Shown here: positions 10,215-18,889 of the stretch, one piece after another
How the letters are laid out: each line of letters starts with the position of its first letter
Position numbering within the stretch: position 1 is the stretch's first letter
Origin: Pseudoxanthomonas winnipegensis
GTDB taxonomy: Bacteria > Pseudomonadota > Gammaproteobacteria > Xanthomonadales > Xanthomonadaceae
Direction: 5' to 3'
Assembly: GCF_004283755.1 (NCBI RefSeq)
Contig: NZ_SHMH01000010.1
Coordinates: forward strand, 119,768 to 183,767
Length of the DNA stretch: 64,000 bases
Position numbers and translations under genes: made by a program
The notes under the pieces: model-generated
Database searches by the model: none
Seen by the model: only the letters and a program-made list of their open reading frames with translations
Told to the model about the DNA's origin: nothing

Positions 10215-10989
10215 CGCAGAGCGCCTCCATGTCTTGTTGTTTCCAACTGATGCGGATCACGTCGCCAGCAGCCTGGACGATGAGCAACCCCTTCAGCGAG
10301 AGTCGTTTGATTTCCTCCAGCACGTCTTCGCGCGCCAGGCCAAACAGCTGCCAGTCTTCGTGGGTCAGCAGAGCGTTGTCACCCACGCCGGAAAAGTGCA
10401 GCTCATAGGCTAGATATGCAGCCGCAGACGGCGAGATGCGGAACGGCAGGATGAGGCGGCTCGAACGCAAACCGCGCTCAAGCATTCCGTAGTCGGCGCA
10501 GCACCCGGTCAGGTAGGCGGAAACGCGCCGCACTGTCGTCTCAGACCAGCGTTTAACTGTCTTGCCGTCATCGATGCCTCGCTCGACAAAGGCGCGGGCG
10601 TCTTCATTGGTGATCTGTGTGTATCCACCGGCGTATCGAGCCCAGTAAACGTGGCGCACGAAGTCACCAAGAATGGGATTGGCGCGGCTCGTGAAAACCA
10701 GCATGAGCTGCGTCAGATCAACAGTGGAAATTGTTGCCGACAGGCGCTTGAGGTGAGCAGCCGGTGTACCGCCATTGACCAGATAGCGCGGGGCAAAGCA
10801 TTCGACGACGATGTTGCGGAGTCGGCGCGCGGTAACTGCGGGGAATCGGCCAGACTCCAGCGCGACTTGATGCAACTGGTTCGCCGACATGCCTGGCGAC
10901 CACAGCTCGAGCAGCGTCTTGGTCTCGTTGACGAGCCCGAGGCCTGCTTGTAACTGAGTCGTGTAGGGCTTGTTGTCGGCCACGATCAC
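10195..10989 (-). CDS. brxA: BREX protein BrxA (DUF1819)
   Basis: 264 residues. BrxA is a small all-helical DNA-binding BREX core protein in characterised systems. The NETKTLLELW segment near residue 20 and the HVYWARYAGGYTQITNEDA region near residue 115 fit DUF1819. It overlaps brxE by 4 nt upstream and brxB by 20 nt downstream, the compact spacing expected inside a BREX operon. No catalytic motif is seen. It is somewhat longer than type 1 BrxA proteins, as expected for other BREX subtypes. Confidence 0.92.
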   Translation of the reverse strand: MIVADNKPYTTQLQAGLGLVNETKTLLELWSPGMSANQLHQVALESGRFPAVTARRLRNIVVECFAPRYLVNGGTPAAHLKRLSATISTVDLTQLMLVFTSRANPILGDFVRHVYWARYAGGYTQITNEDARAFVERGIDDGKTVKRWSETTVRRVSAYLTGCCADYGMLERGLRSSRLILPFRISPSAAAYLAYELHFSGVGDNALLTHEDWQLFGLAREDVLEEIKRLSLKGLLIVQAAGDVIRISWKQQDMEALCDVLTQS

Positions 10990-11486
10990 CCCACCAGATA
11001 CGGATAAGTTTTGGCGTTCTGTGTGAACGCCGATAGATAGGCCGCAGCGATAGCCTTCAGGGTGTCGGTGGAATCGAGGTCCTTGATGCCCCCGACCGCC
11101 GTTGGACCGACGCTGGACGCACCGCCTGTGGCGGCCAGTCGCTTCAACGCATCCAGTGCAGCCTCTTTGCTTTGTGGTGCCTGGCTGGCGAGTTCTTCTC
11201 CCACGCTGCTTTGCACGGTCGCGTGCAGGTCTTGCTCAACCTCCTCGGGCAACCGAAACAGGTGGTAGCTACCCACACTCAAATGCTCGTCGTGCAATCG
11301 CCTGGCTGCTTCCAGCACACCGTGGTACTGAGCAAGGCGAGACGTTTTCGAGAAGACCGGCTCCAGGAAGAGCTTGCTCGATGACTCATAGAACGCCGTG
11401 GGCCACCAGGCGCACTGAGCACGCTCGCCAAGGAAGCCGACGAGCATCCTCATCTGCAGTAATGTCGGTAGGTAGGATTCCTTCAT
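10986..11486 (-). CDS. brxE: BREX-6 type protein BrxE
   Basis: 166 residues. BrxE is found in type 6 BREX clusters, directly before brxA. The N-terminus LQMRMLVGFLGERAQCAWW is the feature I recognise. The middle is helical and the C-terminal part (residues 95-130) is low-complexity. Function is unknown in the literature I know. Position between the WYL regulator and brxA, with a 4-nt overlap into brxA, supports the call and gives the operon its subtype. The subtype inference depends mainly on this gene. Confidence 0.75.
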   Translation of the reverse strand: MKESYLPTLLQMRMLVGFLGERAQCAWWPTAFYESSSKLFLEPVFSKTSRLAQYHGVLEAARRLHDEHLSVGSYHLFRLPEEVEQDLHATVQSSVGEELASQAPQSKEAALDALKRLAATGGASSVGPTAVGGIKDLDSTDTLKAIAAAYLSAFTQNAKTYPYLVG

Positions 11487-11549
11487 CTCATCTCTCTTTT
11501 TTCATTGGTTCTACCGATGCAAACGGCGTAAGGCAGAGGCATCCGCATT

Positions 11550-12464
11550 TCAGTCATATTCCGCTCCAGCTCCAGTGGCTTCTGGCGCCGCATACCCTGG
11601 AGCCAGCACGGCATTGCGAACACCGTAGATGGCGAGGTGGTCTTTCAACCAAAGCCGGTACTCATGGCCACGCAGGCTGTGATCCGGGGAGCAGTCGACA
11701 CTCCATTTGCGAAGGATGTATCCGGCCGTGGCGGCACGCAGCTTCATCCGCAGCAGGCCGTCGCGCATACCGTATTCCATCTCGGTGATCTCCGGCCGGG
11801 GTTGATCCGGATGCGGCACCAGCTCCAGCTCGACGATCCGGGTCCACTGAATGTCCTGATCGCTCATCTCGTGGGGCGCCACTGGCTGCCCCTTGAGCAC
11901 CACCGGGCACTTGATCCGGGTGATGACGAAATCCCGGAACTCCTGGGACTTCCGGTCGAAGGCGCGGACGTGCCAACGGAGGCCGTTGTCGATCAGCGCG
12001 AACGGGACGATCTCCCGCTCGGTACGGCCACTGGAGATCGAGTGGTACTCGATGCCGAGCGGGCACTCCTGATGTATCGCCCGGGTCACGTTCGCCAGCA
12101 CATCCAGATCCGGATGCGTGAGCCGTGACGGGTTCTCGCTAGCCACCCACGCCTTTAGCCGCATCGGCTCACCGTCGCCAAAGCCCTGGGTCAGCCACGA
12201 CAGCAACCGCTCTGGGGGAAAGTCGAATACGGGCCGGAAGTCCGGCCCCAAGACGTAGGACTTGCCCTTGGGGTCGTAGTCGATGTTGCCCGGGGCCAAC
12301 TCCTTGTACAGCGCCAGATCCCTGGATGCGGCGGCGGACTGGATGCCAAACCGCGTGACCAAGTCCTGACGGCGTATCTCCCCGATGAAGCGCACGCGCA
12401 ACTCCACAAACGCGAGCCGGTCGCGTTGTGGCTGGGTTAGATCTGCAAGCTGTTCGTTCGTCAT
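11550..12464 (-). CDS. brxR: WYL-domain transcriptional regulator, BrxR-like, first gene of the BREX operon
   Basis: 304 residues. An N-terminal winged helix (about 20-85, with RRQDLVTRFGIQSAAASRDL as recognition region) is followed by a WYL domain around residues 135-200, whose core reads RWHVRAFD in place of WYL. A C-terminal WCX-like segment follows. BrxR proteins repress BREX operons by binding promoter DNA and may sense a ligand through WYL. It is the first gene on the leftward transcript, 63 nt before brxE. It is the only regulator in the cluster, so autoregulation of the whole operon is the natural inference. Confidence 0.88.
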   Translation of the reverse strand: MTNEQLADLTQPQRDRLAFVELRVRFIGEIRRQDLVTRFGIQSAAASRDLALYKELAPGNIDYDPKGKSYVLGPDFRPVFDFPPERLLSWLTQGFGDGEPMRLKAWVASENPSRLTHPDLDVLANVTRAIHQECPLGIEYHSISSGRTEREIVPFALIDNGLRWHVRAFDRKSQEFRDFVITRIKCPVVLKGQPVAPHEMSDQDIQWTRIVELELVPHPDQPRPEITEMEYGMRDGLLRMKLRAATAGYILRKWSVDCSPDHSLRGHEYRLWLKDHLAIYGVRNAVLAPGYAAPEATGAGAEYD

Positions 12465-12950
12465 CCGTGCGATACCGGGGAAAGATCACTCATCCGGGTC
12501 AGTAATTCCTTGTACGAGCTCTAGGGGAAAGCCTGCGGTCTACCGGCAACCCCCGAACACTACCATCATGATCACACAAGGGCTGCATTTTGATAACCAT
12601 CTCCGTTCGAGGTAGCCCATCCACCTGCAGATCACTGCGGAACGGCCATCAGGATGCTACGGCACCAAGATCACCACCATAACCAGCTGCTGCCGATGGC
12701 CCTCATCGCAACTGGGATTCGCAAGCCTGTCTGAAAACCAATGCGCTGATTCAAGACGCTTTGCGGCACCGACCCAGCGCACTCGTATGCCGTCGACATA
12801 TGTGCCGAGAGGGCCATGCCCTGCCCATCTACTCCCAAGGCATGCACTGCTCTAACCAGAAGGGCCGATGCGCGCCACTTGCAGGCGCCCCGATGCCCAA
12901 AATGGTCCAGCCGCAGCCAGCTGCCTGCGGCATCCCAGTCAGCCCAGATA
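12465..12950. other. Gene-free stretch upstream of the BREX operon
   Basis: This interval should contain the leftward BREX promoter and the BrxR operator. I see no convincing -35/-10 pair and no perfect dyad close to the brxR start. Short open frames here show no recognisable protein. GC is lower than on the right side of the window, consistent with island DNA. Confidence 0.5.
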
Positions 12951-12984
12951 TGAAAAATGCCATTGATATCAATGGCATTTTTCA
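12951..12984. terminator. 34-bp perfect palindrome, probable bidirectional terminator of the integrase
   Basis: A perfect inverted repeat centred on GATATC, with stem ATGCCATTGATATCAATGGCAT flanked by five As on the left and five Ts on the right. It can form a strong hairpin followed by a U-tract in either direction. If the IS5 element and one CTAG copy are removed, the palindrome lies about 20 nt downstream of the leftward integrase stop codon, where a terminator is expected. An operator or dimer-resolution site is the alternative. Confidence 0.6.
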
Positions 12985-13001
12985 ATCACCTGGCGAACTA
13001 G

Positions 13002-14155
13002 GGATGCTCTGAACAAATCGCCTTCGGCGACAATAGCGCAAGGTTCGACGGATGACGACGATGCAGCTGAGCTTCGGGGACGCGGAACACACGGGCAAGC
13101 GGAAGAAGACGCGACGCGAGATCTTCCTGGCGGAGATGGAGCAGGTTGTGCCGTGGAACGCATTGCTGGCGCTGATCGCACCGCACTACCCGAAGATGGG
13201 CCAGCGTGGCCGGCAACCGTACCCGCTGGCGACGATGCTGCGCATCCACTTCCTGCAGCAGTGGTACGCGCTGAGCGACTCGGGCATGGAAGAGGCGCTG
13301 TACGAGATGCCGGTGATGCGCCGCTTTGCCCGCCTGGGCGGGCTGGACACCATCCCGGACGAGACCACGATCCTCAACTTCCGCCGGCTGCTGGAGACGC
13401 ATGATCTGGCGCCGCAGCTCCTGGAGCGCGTGAACGCGCACCTGGCGCGCAAGGGCCAGAGCTTGAAGGCCGGCACGATCGTCGATGCGACGATCATTGC
13501 GGCACCGAGCTCTACCAAGAACAGGGACGGCGAGCGCGACCCGCAGATGCAGCAGACGAAGAAGGGCAACCAGTGGCACTTCGGGATGAAGGCGCACATT
13601 GGTGTGGACGAGGAATCGGGCCTGGTGCATCACGTGGAGTGCACGGCGGCGAACGTCAATGACGTGACGCAGGTGCACAAGCTGCTGCACGGCAAGGAAG
13701 ATACGATCTGCGGCGACAGCGGCTACACCGGCGCGGACAAGCGCGAGGAGCTGCAAGGCGTGGAGGCTGCGTTCTGGATCGCGGAGAAGCCATCGAAGTT
13801 GCGAGCGCTGAAGAACATGCGCGAGCGCAAATACGCCGAGCGCTGGGAGCACTTCAAGGCCAGCCTGCGGGCGAAGGTTGAGCACCCGTTCCGGGTGGTG
13901 AAGCGGCAGTTCGGTTACACCAAGGTGCGCTACCGCGGCTTGGCGAAGAACACGGCGCAGGTGCTGACGCTGTTCGCGCTGTCGAATCTGTGGATGGCGC
14001 GGCGACGTCTGTTGCTGCCGACGGGGTAAATCCGTCTGTTGGACGGGGAAACCCGTCGAAAAGCGTCAGAAACGGCGCAAAATCGATCATATCGAGGTCG
14101 ACTTGGCGCCTTGACGCTGAAATCCAAGCATCAGAGCGCTTTGATCAGACCTTCC
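13002..14155 (+). mobile_element. IS5-family insertion sequence, 1154 bp, complete
   Basis: Terminal inverted repeats GGATGCTCTGAACAAA (13002-13017) and, read on the minus strand, GGAAGGTCTGATCAAA (14155-14140) match at 13 of 16 positions. Identical CTAG target duplications flank it at 12998-13001 and 14156-14159, the usual IS5-family target. It contains one transposase gene. The right copy of CTAG ends 3 bp from the integrase stop codon. Intact ends, intact transposase and perfect duplication suggest a recent insertion. Confidence 0.93.
13052..14029 (+). CDS. IS5-family DDE transposase
   Basis: 325 residues. It catalyses cut/strand transfer of the surrounding IS. DDE residues sit in VDATIIAAPSSTK (first Asp), CGDSGYTGADK (second Asp) and VEHPFRVVKRQFGYTKVRYRG (Glu in the YREK-like block). 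The N-terminal RREIFLAEMEQVVPW and GRQPYPLATMLRIHFLQQW blocks are typical of the IS5 group. Full length, no frameshift, starts 50 bp inside the left end. Confidence 0.95.
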   Translation: MTTMQLSFGDAEHTGKRKKTRREIFLAEMEQVVPWNALLALIAPHYPKMGQRGRQPYPLATMLRIHFLQQWYALSDSGMEEALYEMPVMRRFARLGGLDTIPDETTILNFRRLLETHDLAPQLLERVNAHLARKGQSLKAGTIVDATIIAAPSSTKNRDGERDPQMQQTKKGNQWHFGMKAHIGVDEESGLVHHVECTAANVNDVTQVHKLLHGKEDTICGDSGYTGADKREELQGVEAAFWIAEKPSKLRALKNMRERKYAERWEHFKASLRAKVEHPFRVVKRQFGYTKVRYRGLAKNTAQVLTLFALSNLWMARRRLLLPTG

Positions 14156-14162
14156 CTAGCGG

Positions 14163-15377
14163 TTATGCGCGCTTAGCGAGAAACGGGGAAACCTTGGGCT
14201 GTTCTTCGCGCAGGCGATCCAGATAGTCAGACCAAGCCTGCATCATCTTCCGACGCTCGGTCAGATGGGTGGCACGGTTATAGGCCCGACCGAGTGGATC
14301 TTTTACGGCATGCGCCAGCTGATGCTCGATGTAATCAGGGCGATAGCCAAGCACCTCATCCAGTACGGTTCGTGCCATCGCACGAAATCCATGCCCAACC
14401 ATGGTGTCCGAATCAAAGCCCAGGTTGCGCAAGGCCGCATTGAGCGTGTTCTCACTCATTGGCTTATGGACAGTACGGACACTAGGGAATACGAACTCAC
14501 TGCGCTTGGTGTAGGGGTAGAGGCCCTGCAAGACATCCACCGCCTGCCTGGAAAGCGGGACGATGTGCGAAGTCTTTGTCTTACTGGTCACATACCGCCA
14601 CTCGGCAGCCGCAAGATCGATGTCAGCCCATTTAGCCTGCCGCAGCTCTCCTGGGCGCACGAACAGCATTGGAGCCAGCTTAAGGGCAGCCTGCGTCACA
14701 AAGGCCCCTTGGTAGCCCCAGAGAGCGCGCAAGAGCTCACCGATTGCAGCAGGCTCGGTCACACTGGCGAAGTGCTTGGTCTTTGGTTGCTCCAACGCAC
14801 CTGTGAGGTCCTGTGCGGGATTTCGATCAGCTCGCCCCGTGGCAATGGCATAGCGGAAGATCCTGCCGGCATGCGCCCTTGCCCTGTGTGCTGTCTCAAC
14901 GACCCCTCGTTGCTCAAGCTTCCGAAGCGCCGCCAAAAGGATGGGCGCACTAACGTCACCGATAGGCAGGTCGGCCAGACCTGCAAGGTCCTTCTCGATC
15001 AACCTTCGTTCCCGCAAGACAGATCCAGGAGACAGCCCTTCTTTCGTCCGCTTTGCCAATAGCTCAAGGCCAATGGCACTGAAAGTGTTGGCAGACCGCT
15101 CCCCCTGCACTGCTCTCTCGATCCTGGCCATCTGTGCGGGGTTTGCACCGCTGCGCAGTTGAGTACGCAGGCGATCCCGCTCGGCTCGGGCAGCCTGCAA
15201 GGGCATCGAAGGGTACTCACCCAGAGTGACGATGCTTGCCTTGCCCAGGTGGCGGTAGCGGTAACGCCAGACCTTGGCGCCTGACGGACGAACTTCGATG
15301 CACAAGCCATTGGCGTCGGCAACCCTGAAGGGACTTTCCCTGGGCTTGAGTGCGCGCAACTTGGTGTCAGTCAGCAT
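14163..15377 (-). CDS. int: P4-type tyrosine integrase of the BREX island
   Basis: 404 residues. It performs site-specific recombination of the island into the adjacent tRNA gene. The N-terminal DUF4102-like arm-binding domain begins MLTDTKLRALKPRESPFRV. The catalytic domain shows RPGELRQAKW (Arg), HGFRAMARTVLDE (His-x-x-Arg) and a Tyr in GRAYNRATHL. An upstream in-frame start (15488) would add 37 residues unlike the family, so 15377 is chosen. The gene points away from the tRNA, and its stop codon is 3 bp from the IS5 target duplication. It appears intact. Confidence 0.92.
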   Translation of the reverse strand: MLTDTKLRALKPRESPFRVADANGLCIEVRPSGAKVWRYRYRHLGKASIVTLGEYPSMPLQAARAERDRLRTQLRSGANPAQMARIERAVQGERSANTFSAIGLELLAKRTKEGLSPGSVLRERRLIEKDLAGLADLPIGDVSAPILLAALRKLEQRGVVETAHRARAHAGRIFRYAIATGRADRNPAQDLTGALEQPKTKHFASVTEPAAIGELLRALWGYQGAFVTQAALKLAPMLFVRPGELRQAKWADIDLAAAEWRYVTSKTKTSHIVPLSRQAVDVLQGLYPYTKRSEFVFPSVRTVHKPMSENTLNAALRNLGFDSDTMVGHGFRAMARTVLDEVLGYRPDYIEHQLAHAVKDPLGRAYNRATHLTERRKMMQAWSDYLDRLREEQPKVSPFLAKRA

Positions 15378-15553
15378 GTGAGTCAAGATCCTGTGAGTCA
15401 CCCAGGGCCACACAGCCCGATGACACACACACTGACTCACTTTTATAGTGGATGCAACCGAATGACGACGGACACAGCCGGACAGCATGCCGCCGAAAAA
15501 CCCAATACTTACCTGGATAAATAGACTCTTGCGGACAGTTACGGATGTCTATG

Positions 15554-15629
15554 TGGTGGGCCCACCAGGATTTGAACCTGGAACCAAAGGATTATGAGTC
15601 CTCTGCTCTAACCGTTGAGCTATAGGCCC
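15554..15629 (-). tRNA. tRNA-Ile (CAU anticodon), island attachment site
   Basis: 76 nt including the encoded CCA. The acceptor stem GGGCCTA pairs with TGGGCCC, the anticodon loop is CTCATAA with anticodon CAT, and a T-arm GGTTCAAATCC is present. The overall sequence resembles E. coli ileX (C34 converted to lysidine) rather than elongator or initiator Met tRNA. Its 3' end faces the integrase 177 bp away, the standard layout for integration into the tRNA 3' half. The second att copy should lie beyond the left edge. Confidence 0.93.
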
Positions 15630-15998
15630 GCTGCGGGGCCAGCATTGTAGCGTCAAGGGCGCCGGCGTCGATGCTGGGAACTGCGCGACAGGATGTGTTC
15701 GGGTGAACCGCGCTCGAATGACCGCGGTGGAGCGCGAATGCGGGATGCGGGACTGGTGCGGTGTGGTCGTGGCGCGGATGCGCATGCAGGCGCAACGCGT
15801 CAGCGCCTGGCGCACCGCGAGAAGCGAAGACCCTCCGTCATAGACTCCGCTTTTTTGGAGGGCCGATGGTCTCTCGTCTCGGGCGCGTATGGCCTGGTGG
15901 GGGCTGGGGGGCTGGAACGTCCGCCGTGAGGTGCGGGCGGGGTGCGTCCGTCGACGCCGCATGGTGCTTCGCAGCATGCCTGAATGCGGGTCTGCGGC
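15630..15998. other. Gene-free spacer between tRNA and sugar operon
   Basis: It must include the leftward tRNA promoter near 15640-15700, but I could not pick hexamers with confidence. The remainder has GC-rich open frames in several phases without recognisable product. Confidence 0.4.
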
Positions 15999-16039
15999 TT
16001 GCAATCAGCCCGGCGGCTGCTATCGTGCAATCGATTGCA
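15999..16039 (+). promoter_or_regulatory. Promoter with LacI-type operator for the GMC/3-keto operon
   Basis: TTGCAA (15999-16004), a 16-bp spacer and TATCGT (16021-16026) make a plausible sigma-70 promoter. The perfect palindrome TGCAATCGATTGCA at 16026-16039 starts at the last -10 base, a classic repressor position over the start site. The same 14-mer occurs at 27717-27730 in front of the second sugar operon and its LacI gene. Confidence 0.75.
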
Positions 16040-16287
16040 TGGGGAGGCTCATGCGGCGTCATGTCCGGTTGGGAGGCCGAGGCGATGGCACGAAGCGACA
16101 GTGCGCAGGGCTTGGGTTGGATCTACGCGGAGGGCGAACCTTCTCCGTGGCAGGGGCGCTTTTTTTCTCGTTCCAGTGTCCAGCCCGCTGTGGCAACACG
16201 CGGGCTGAGGTCTGTGGCCGTTGCCCTCTCGCTGCAGCATGGCCGGCGCCCGCCCCAGGCGCGCGCCATGACCCAGGAGCGTCCGGC

Positions 16288-17169
16288 ATGAACAGCGGTC
16301 CCACCCGCCGCGATCTGCTCCGCATGGGCGTGCTGGGCGGCGTCGGCCTCGCCTCCTCCGCGTTGCTTCCTGCGTGGGCCGCAGTCCCCGCGACGGCGCC
16401 GTCCGCGCCCAAGGGCCGGCTTAAGCAGTCGGTGGCGCGCTGGCTCTTCCAGCAGCCCATCGACCAGCTGTGCGTGACGGTCAAGCAGGTGGGCCTGTCG
16501 GCCATCGATCTGGTCGGGCCGGAGGAGTGGCCGATGCTGAAGGCACACGGCATCGACAGCCCGATGTGCAACGGGGCGGAGATCAGCCTGAAGCAGGGCT
16601 TCGCCGGCACCGAGTTCCACGACGAGCTGGTCGCGCGCTACACGCGCCATATCGACCTGGTCGCCGACGCGGGCTACCGCAACCTGATCTGTTTCTCCGG
16701 CAACCGCAACGGCATGGACCCGGTGCAGGGCATGCGCAATGCCGAGGTCGGCCTCAAGCGGGTGCTGGGCCATGCCGAGAAGCGCGGGGTGGTGCTGGTG
16801 ATGGAGCTGCTGAACTCGCGCGTGGACCACGCCGACTATCTGTGTGACCACTCGGCCTGGGGCGTGGAGCTGTGCAAGCGCATCGGCTCGCCCAATTTCG
16901 GCCTGCTGTTCGACATCTATCATATGCAGATCATGGAAGGCGACATCATCGCGAGCATCCGTCGCAACCATGAATACTTCGTCCACTACCATACCGCCGG
17001 CGTGCCCGGACGGCATGAGCTGGACGACACCCAGGAGCTCAACTACGCCGCCATCTGCCGCGCCATCCGCGACACCGGCTTTGGCGGCTACGTGGCGCAC
17101 GAATTCAGCGCCGCCCATACCGACCCGATCGACGCGCTGCGCCAGGCCATCGCCCTGTGCGACGTGTGA
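16288..17169 (+). CDS. Tat-exported TIM-barrel protein, hydroxypyruvate isomerase / sugar isomerase family
   Basis: 293 residues. A twin-arginine signal TRRDLLRMG at residues 6-14 is followed by a hydrophobic stretch ending near AWA. The mature part is an AP-endonuclease-2/xylose-isomerase-like barrel with GFAGTEFHDELVARY, NLICFSGNRNG, LLNSRVDHADY, FDIYHMQIMEGD and GYVAHEF, close to hydroxypyruvate isomerases. The metal-binding Glu/Asp/His pattern looks intact. An ATG at 16288 preceded by AGGAG is preferred to upstream frames. It is the first gene of the operon ending with the DUF1080 gene. Export makes true hydroxypyruvate isomerisation unlikely; isomerisation or elimination of a periplasmic keto-sugar is inferred. 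Confidence 0.8.
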   Translation: MNSGPTRRDLLRMGVLGGVGLASSALLPAWAAVPATAPSAPKGRLKQSVARWLFQQPIDQLCVTVKQVGLSAIDLVGPEEWPMLKAHGIDSPMCNGAEISLKQGFAGTEFHDELVARYTRHIDLVADAGYRNLICFSGNRNGMDPVQGMRNAEVGLKRVLGHAEKRGVVLVMELLNSRVDHADYLCDHSAWGVELCKRIGSPNFGLLFDIYHMQIMEGDIIASIRRNHEYFVHYHTAGVPGRHELDDTQELNYAAICRAIRDTGFGGYVAHEFSAAHTDPIDALRQAIALCDV

Positions 17170-17203
17170 GAGACCCACTATCCACCGAGGGAAGCAGTCA
17201 CCC

Positions 17204-18889
17204 ATGGCAGACAACCACTACGACGCGATCGTCGTCGGCTCCGGCATCAGCGGCGGCTGGGCCGCCAAGGAGCTGACCGAGCGCGGCCTGAAGGTCCTGA
17301 TGCTCGAGCGCGGCCGCAACATCGAGCACATCAAGGACTACGTCAACGCGGGCAAGGAGGCCTGGGACTATCCGCATCACGACACGCCGACCCAGCAGAT
17401 GAAGGCCGATCATCCGGTCCTCAAGCGCGACTATCCGCTGTCGGAGAGCACCTACGGCATGTGGGCCGACGAGAAGGACTGCCCCTACACCGAGACCAAG
17501 CGCTTCGACTGGTTCCGCGGCTACCACGTGGGCGGACGCTCGCTGATGTGGGGACGGCAGAGCTATCGCCTGTCCGACATCGACTTCGGCGCCAACGCGA
17601 AGGAGGGCATCGCGGTGGACTGGCCGATCCGCTACGCCGACATCGCGCCGTGGTACGACCATGTCGAGCGCTTCGCCGGCATCGCCGGCACGACCGAGGG
17701 GCTGGACGTGCTGCCCGACGGGCAGTTCCTGCCGCCGATCCCGCTGAACATCGTCGAGCAGGACGTGGCCGCGCGCCTGAAGAAGGCCTTCGGCGGCACG
17801 CGCCACATGATCCACTCGCGCACGGCCAACATCACCCAGCCCAAGCCCGAGCAGGGCCGGGTCAACTGCCAGTACCGCAACAAGTGCATCCTGGGCTGTC
17901 CGTTCGGCGCGTATTTCTCCACGCAGTCGGCCACGCTGCCGGCGGCGATGGCCACCGGCAACCTGACGCTGCGGCCGTTCTCCATCGTCAAGGAAGTGCT
18001 GTACGACAAGGACCGCAAGCGCGCCAAGGGCGTGGAGATCATCGACGCGGAGACCGGGCAGACCTACGTCTACACGGCCAAGGTGGTGTTCCTCAACGCC
18101 TCGGCGTTCAACTCGACCTGGCTGTTGATGAACTCGGCCACCGATGTGTGGGAAGGCGGGCTGGGCTCGTCCTCCGGCGAGCTGGGCCACAACGTCATGG
18201 ACCATCACTTCCGCGTCGGCGCCTCGGGCCGGGTGGATGGCTATGAGGACAAGTACTACTACGGGCGCCGGCCGTGCGGCTTCTACATCCCGCGCTTCCG
18301 CAATCTGGGAGACGAGCGGCGCGACTACGTGCGCGGCTTCGGCTACCAGGGTGGCGCGAGCCGCACCGGCTGGTCGCGCGACATCGCCGAGCTCAACATC
18401 GGCGCCGACCTCAAGCAGGCGCTGACCGTGCCGGGCGAGTGGCGCATCGGCATGACCGCCTTCGGCGAAATCCTGCCCTACCACGACAACACCATCAGCC
18501 TGAATCGTAACGTCAAGGACAAGTGGGGCCTGCCGGTGCTGGCGATGGACGTGTCCCTGCGCGAGAACGAGCACGCCATGCGCAAGGACATGGGCGCCGA
18601 CGCGGCCGAGATGCTCGAGGCCGCCGGCGTCAAGGACGTGGAGGTCTACGAGAGCGACTACGCGCCGGGCATGGGCATCCACGAGATGGGCACCGCGCGC
18701 ATGGGCCGCGACCGCAAGACCTCGGTGCTGAACATGCACAACCAGGTCTGGGACGCGCCCAACGTGTTCGTGACCGACGGGGCGTGCATGACCTCGGCGG
18801 CCTGCGTGAATCCATCGCTGACCTACATGGCGCTGACCGCGCGCGCGGCCGACCATGCCGTGCGCGAACTCAAGGCGGGGAACCTGTAA
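17204..18889 (+). CDS. GMC-family FAD oxidoreductase, probable sugar/glycoside 3-dehydrogenase catalytic subunit
   Basis: 561 residues. The N-terminal FAD-binding VVGSGISGGWAAKEL is at residues 10-24. A Cys-containing CQYRNKCILGC segment is in the middle. The C-terminal GIHEMGTARMG and NPSLTYMALTARAADH carry the conserved His and Asn of GMC oxidoreductases. No signal peptide is visible; export probably uses the Tat signal of the next gene product, whose start codon overlaps this stop (TAATG). This two-subunit arrangement is known for gluconate-2- and glucoside-3-dehydrogenases that pass electrons to cytochrome c. The presence of a 3-keto-hydrolase-domain gene downstream favours C3 oxidation of a glycoside; the substrate is not shown by the sequence. 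Confidence 0.85.
   Translation: MADNHYDAIVVGSGISGGWAAKELTERGLKVLMLERGRNIEHIKDYVNAGKEAWDYPHHDTPTQQMKADHPVLKRDYPLSESTYGMWADEKDCPYTETKRFDWFRGYHVGGRSLMWGRQSYRLSDIDFGANAKEGIAVDWPIRYADIAPWYDHVERFAGIAGTTEGLDVLPDGQFLPPIPLNIVEQDVAARLKKAFGGTRHMIHSRTANITQPKPEQGRVNCQYRNKCILGCPFGAYFSTQSATLPAAMATGNLTLRPFSIVKEVLYDKDRKRAKGVEIIDAETGQTYVYTAKVVFLNASAFNSTWLLMNSATDVWEGGLGSSSGELGHNVMDHHFRVGASGRVDGYEDKYYYGRRPCGFYIPRFRNLGDERRDYVRGFGYQGGASRTGWSRDIAELNIGADLKQALTVPGEWRIGMTAFGEILPYHDNTISLNRNVKDKWGLPVLAMDVSLRENEHAMRKDMGADAAEMLEAAGVKDVEVYESDYAPGMGIHEMGTARMGRDRKTSVLNMHNQVWDAPNVFVTDGACMTSAACVNPSLTYMALTARAADHAVRELKAGNL

Noticed and set aside
12671..13012. Two overlapping short frames on opposite strands, both containing MKNAIDINGIF
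   Set aside because: The shared peptide is a product of the perfect palindrome being read from both strands. The rest has no recognisable protein features.
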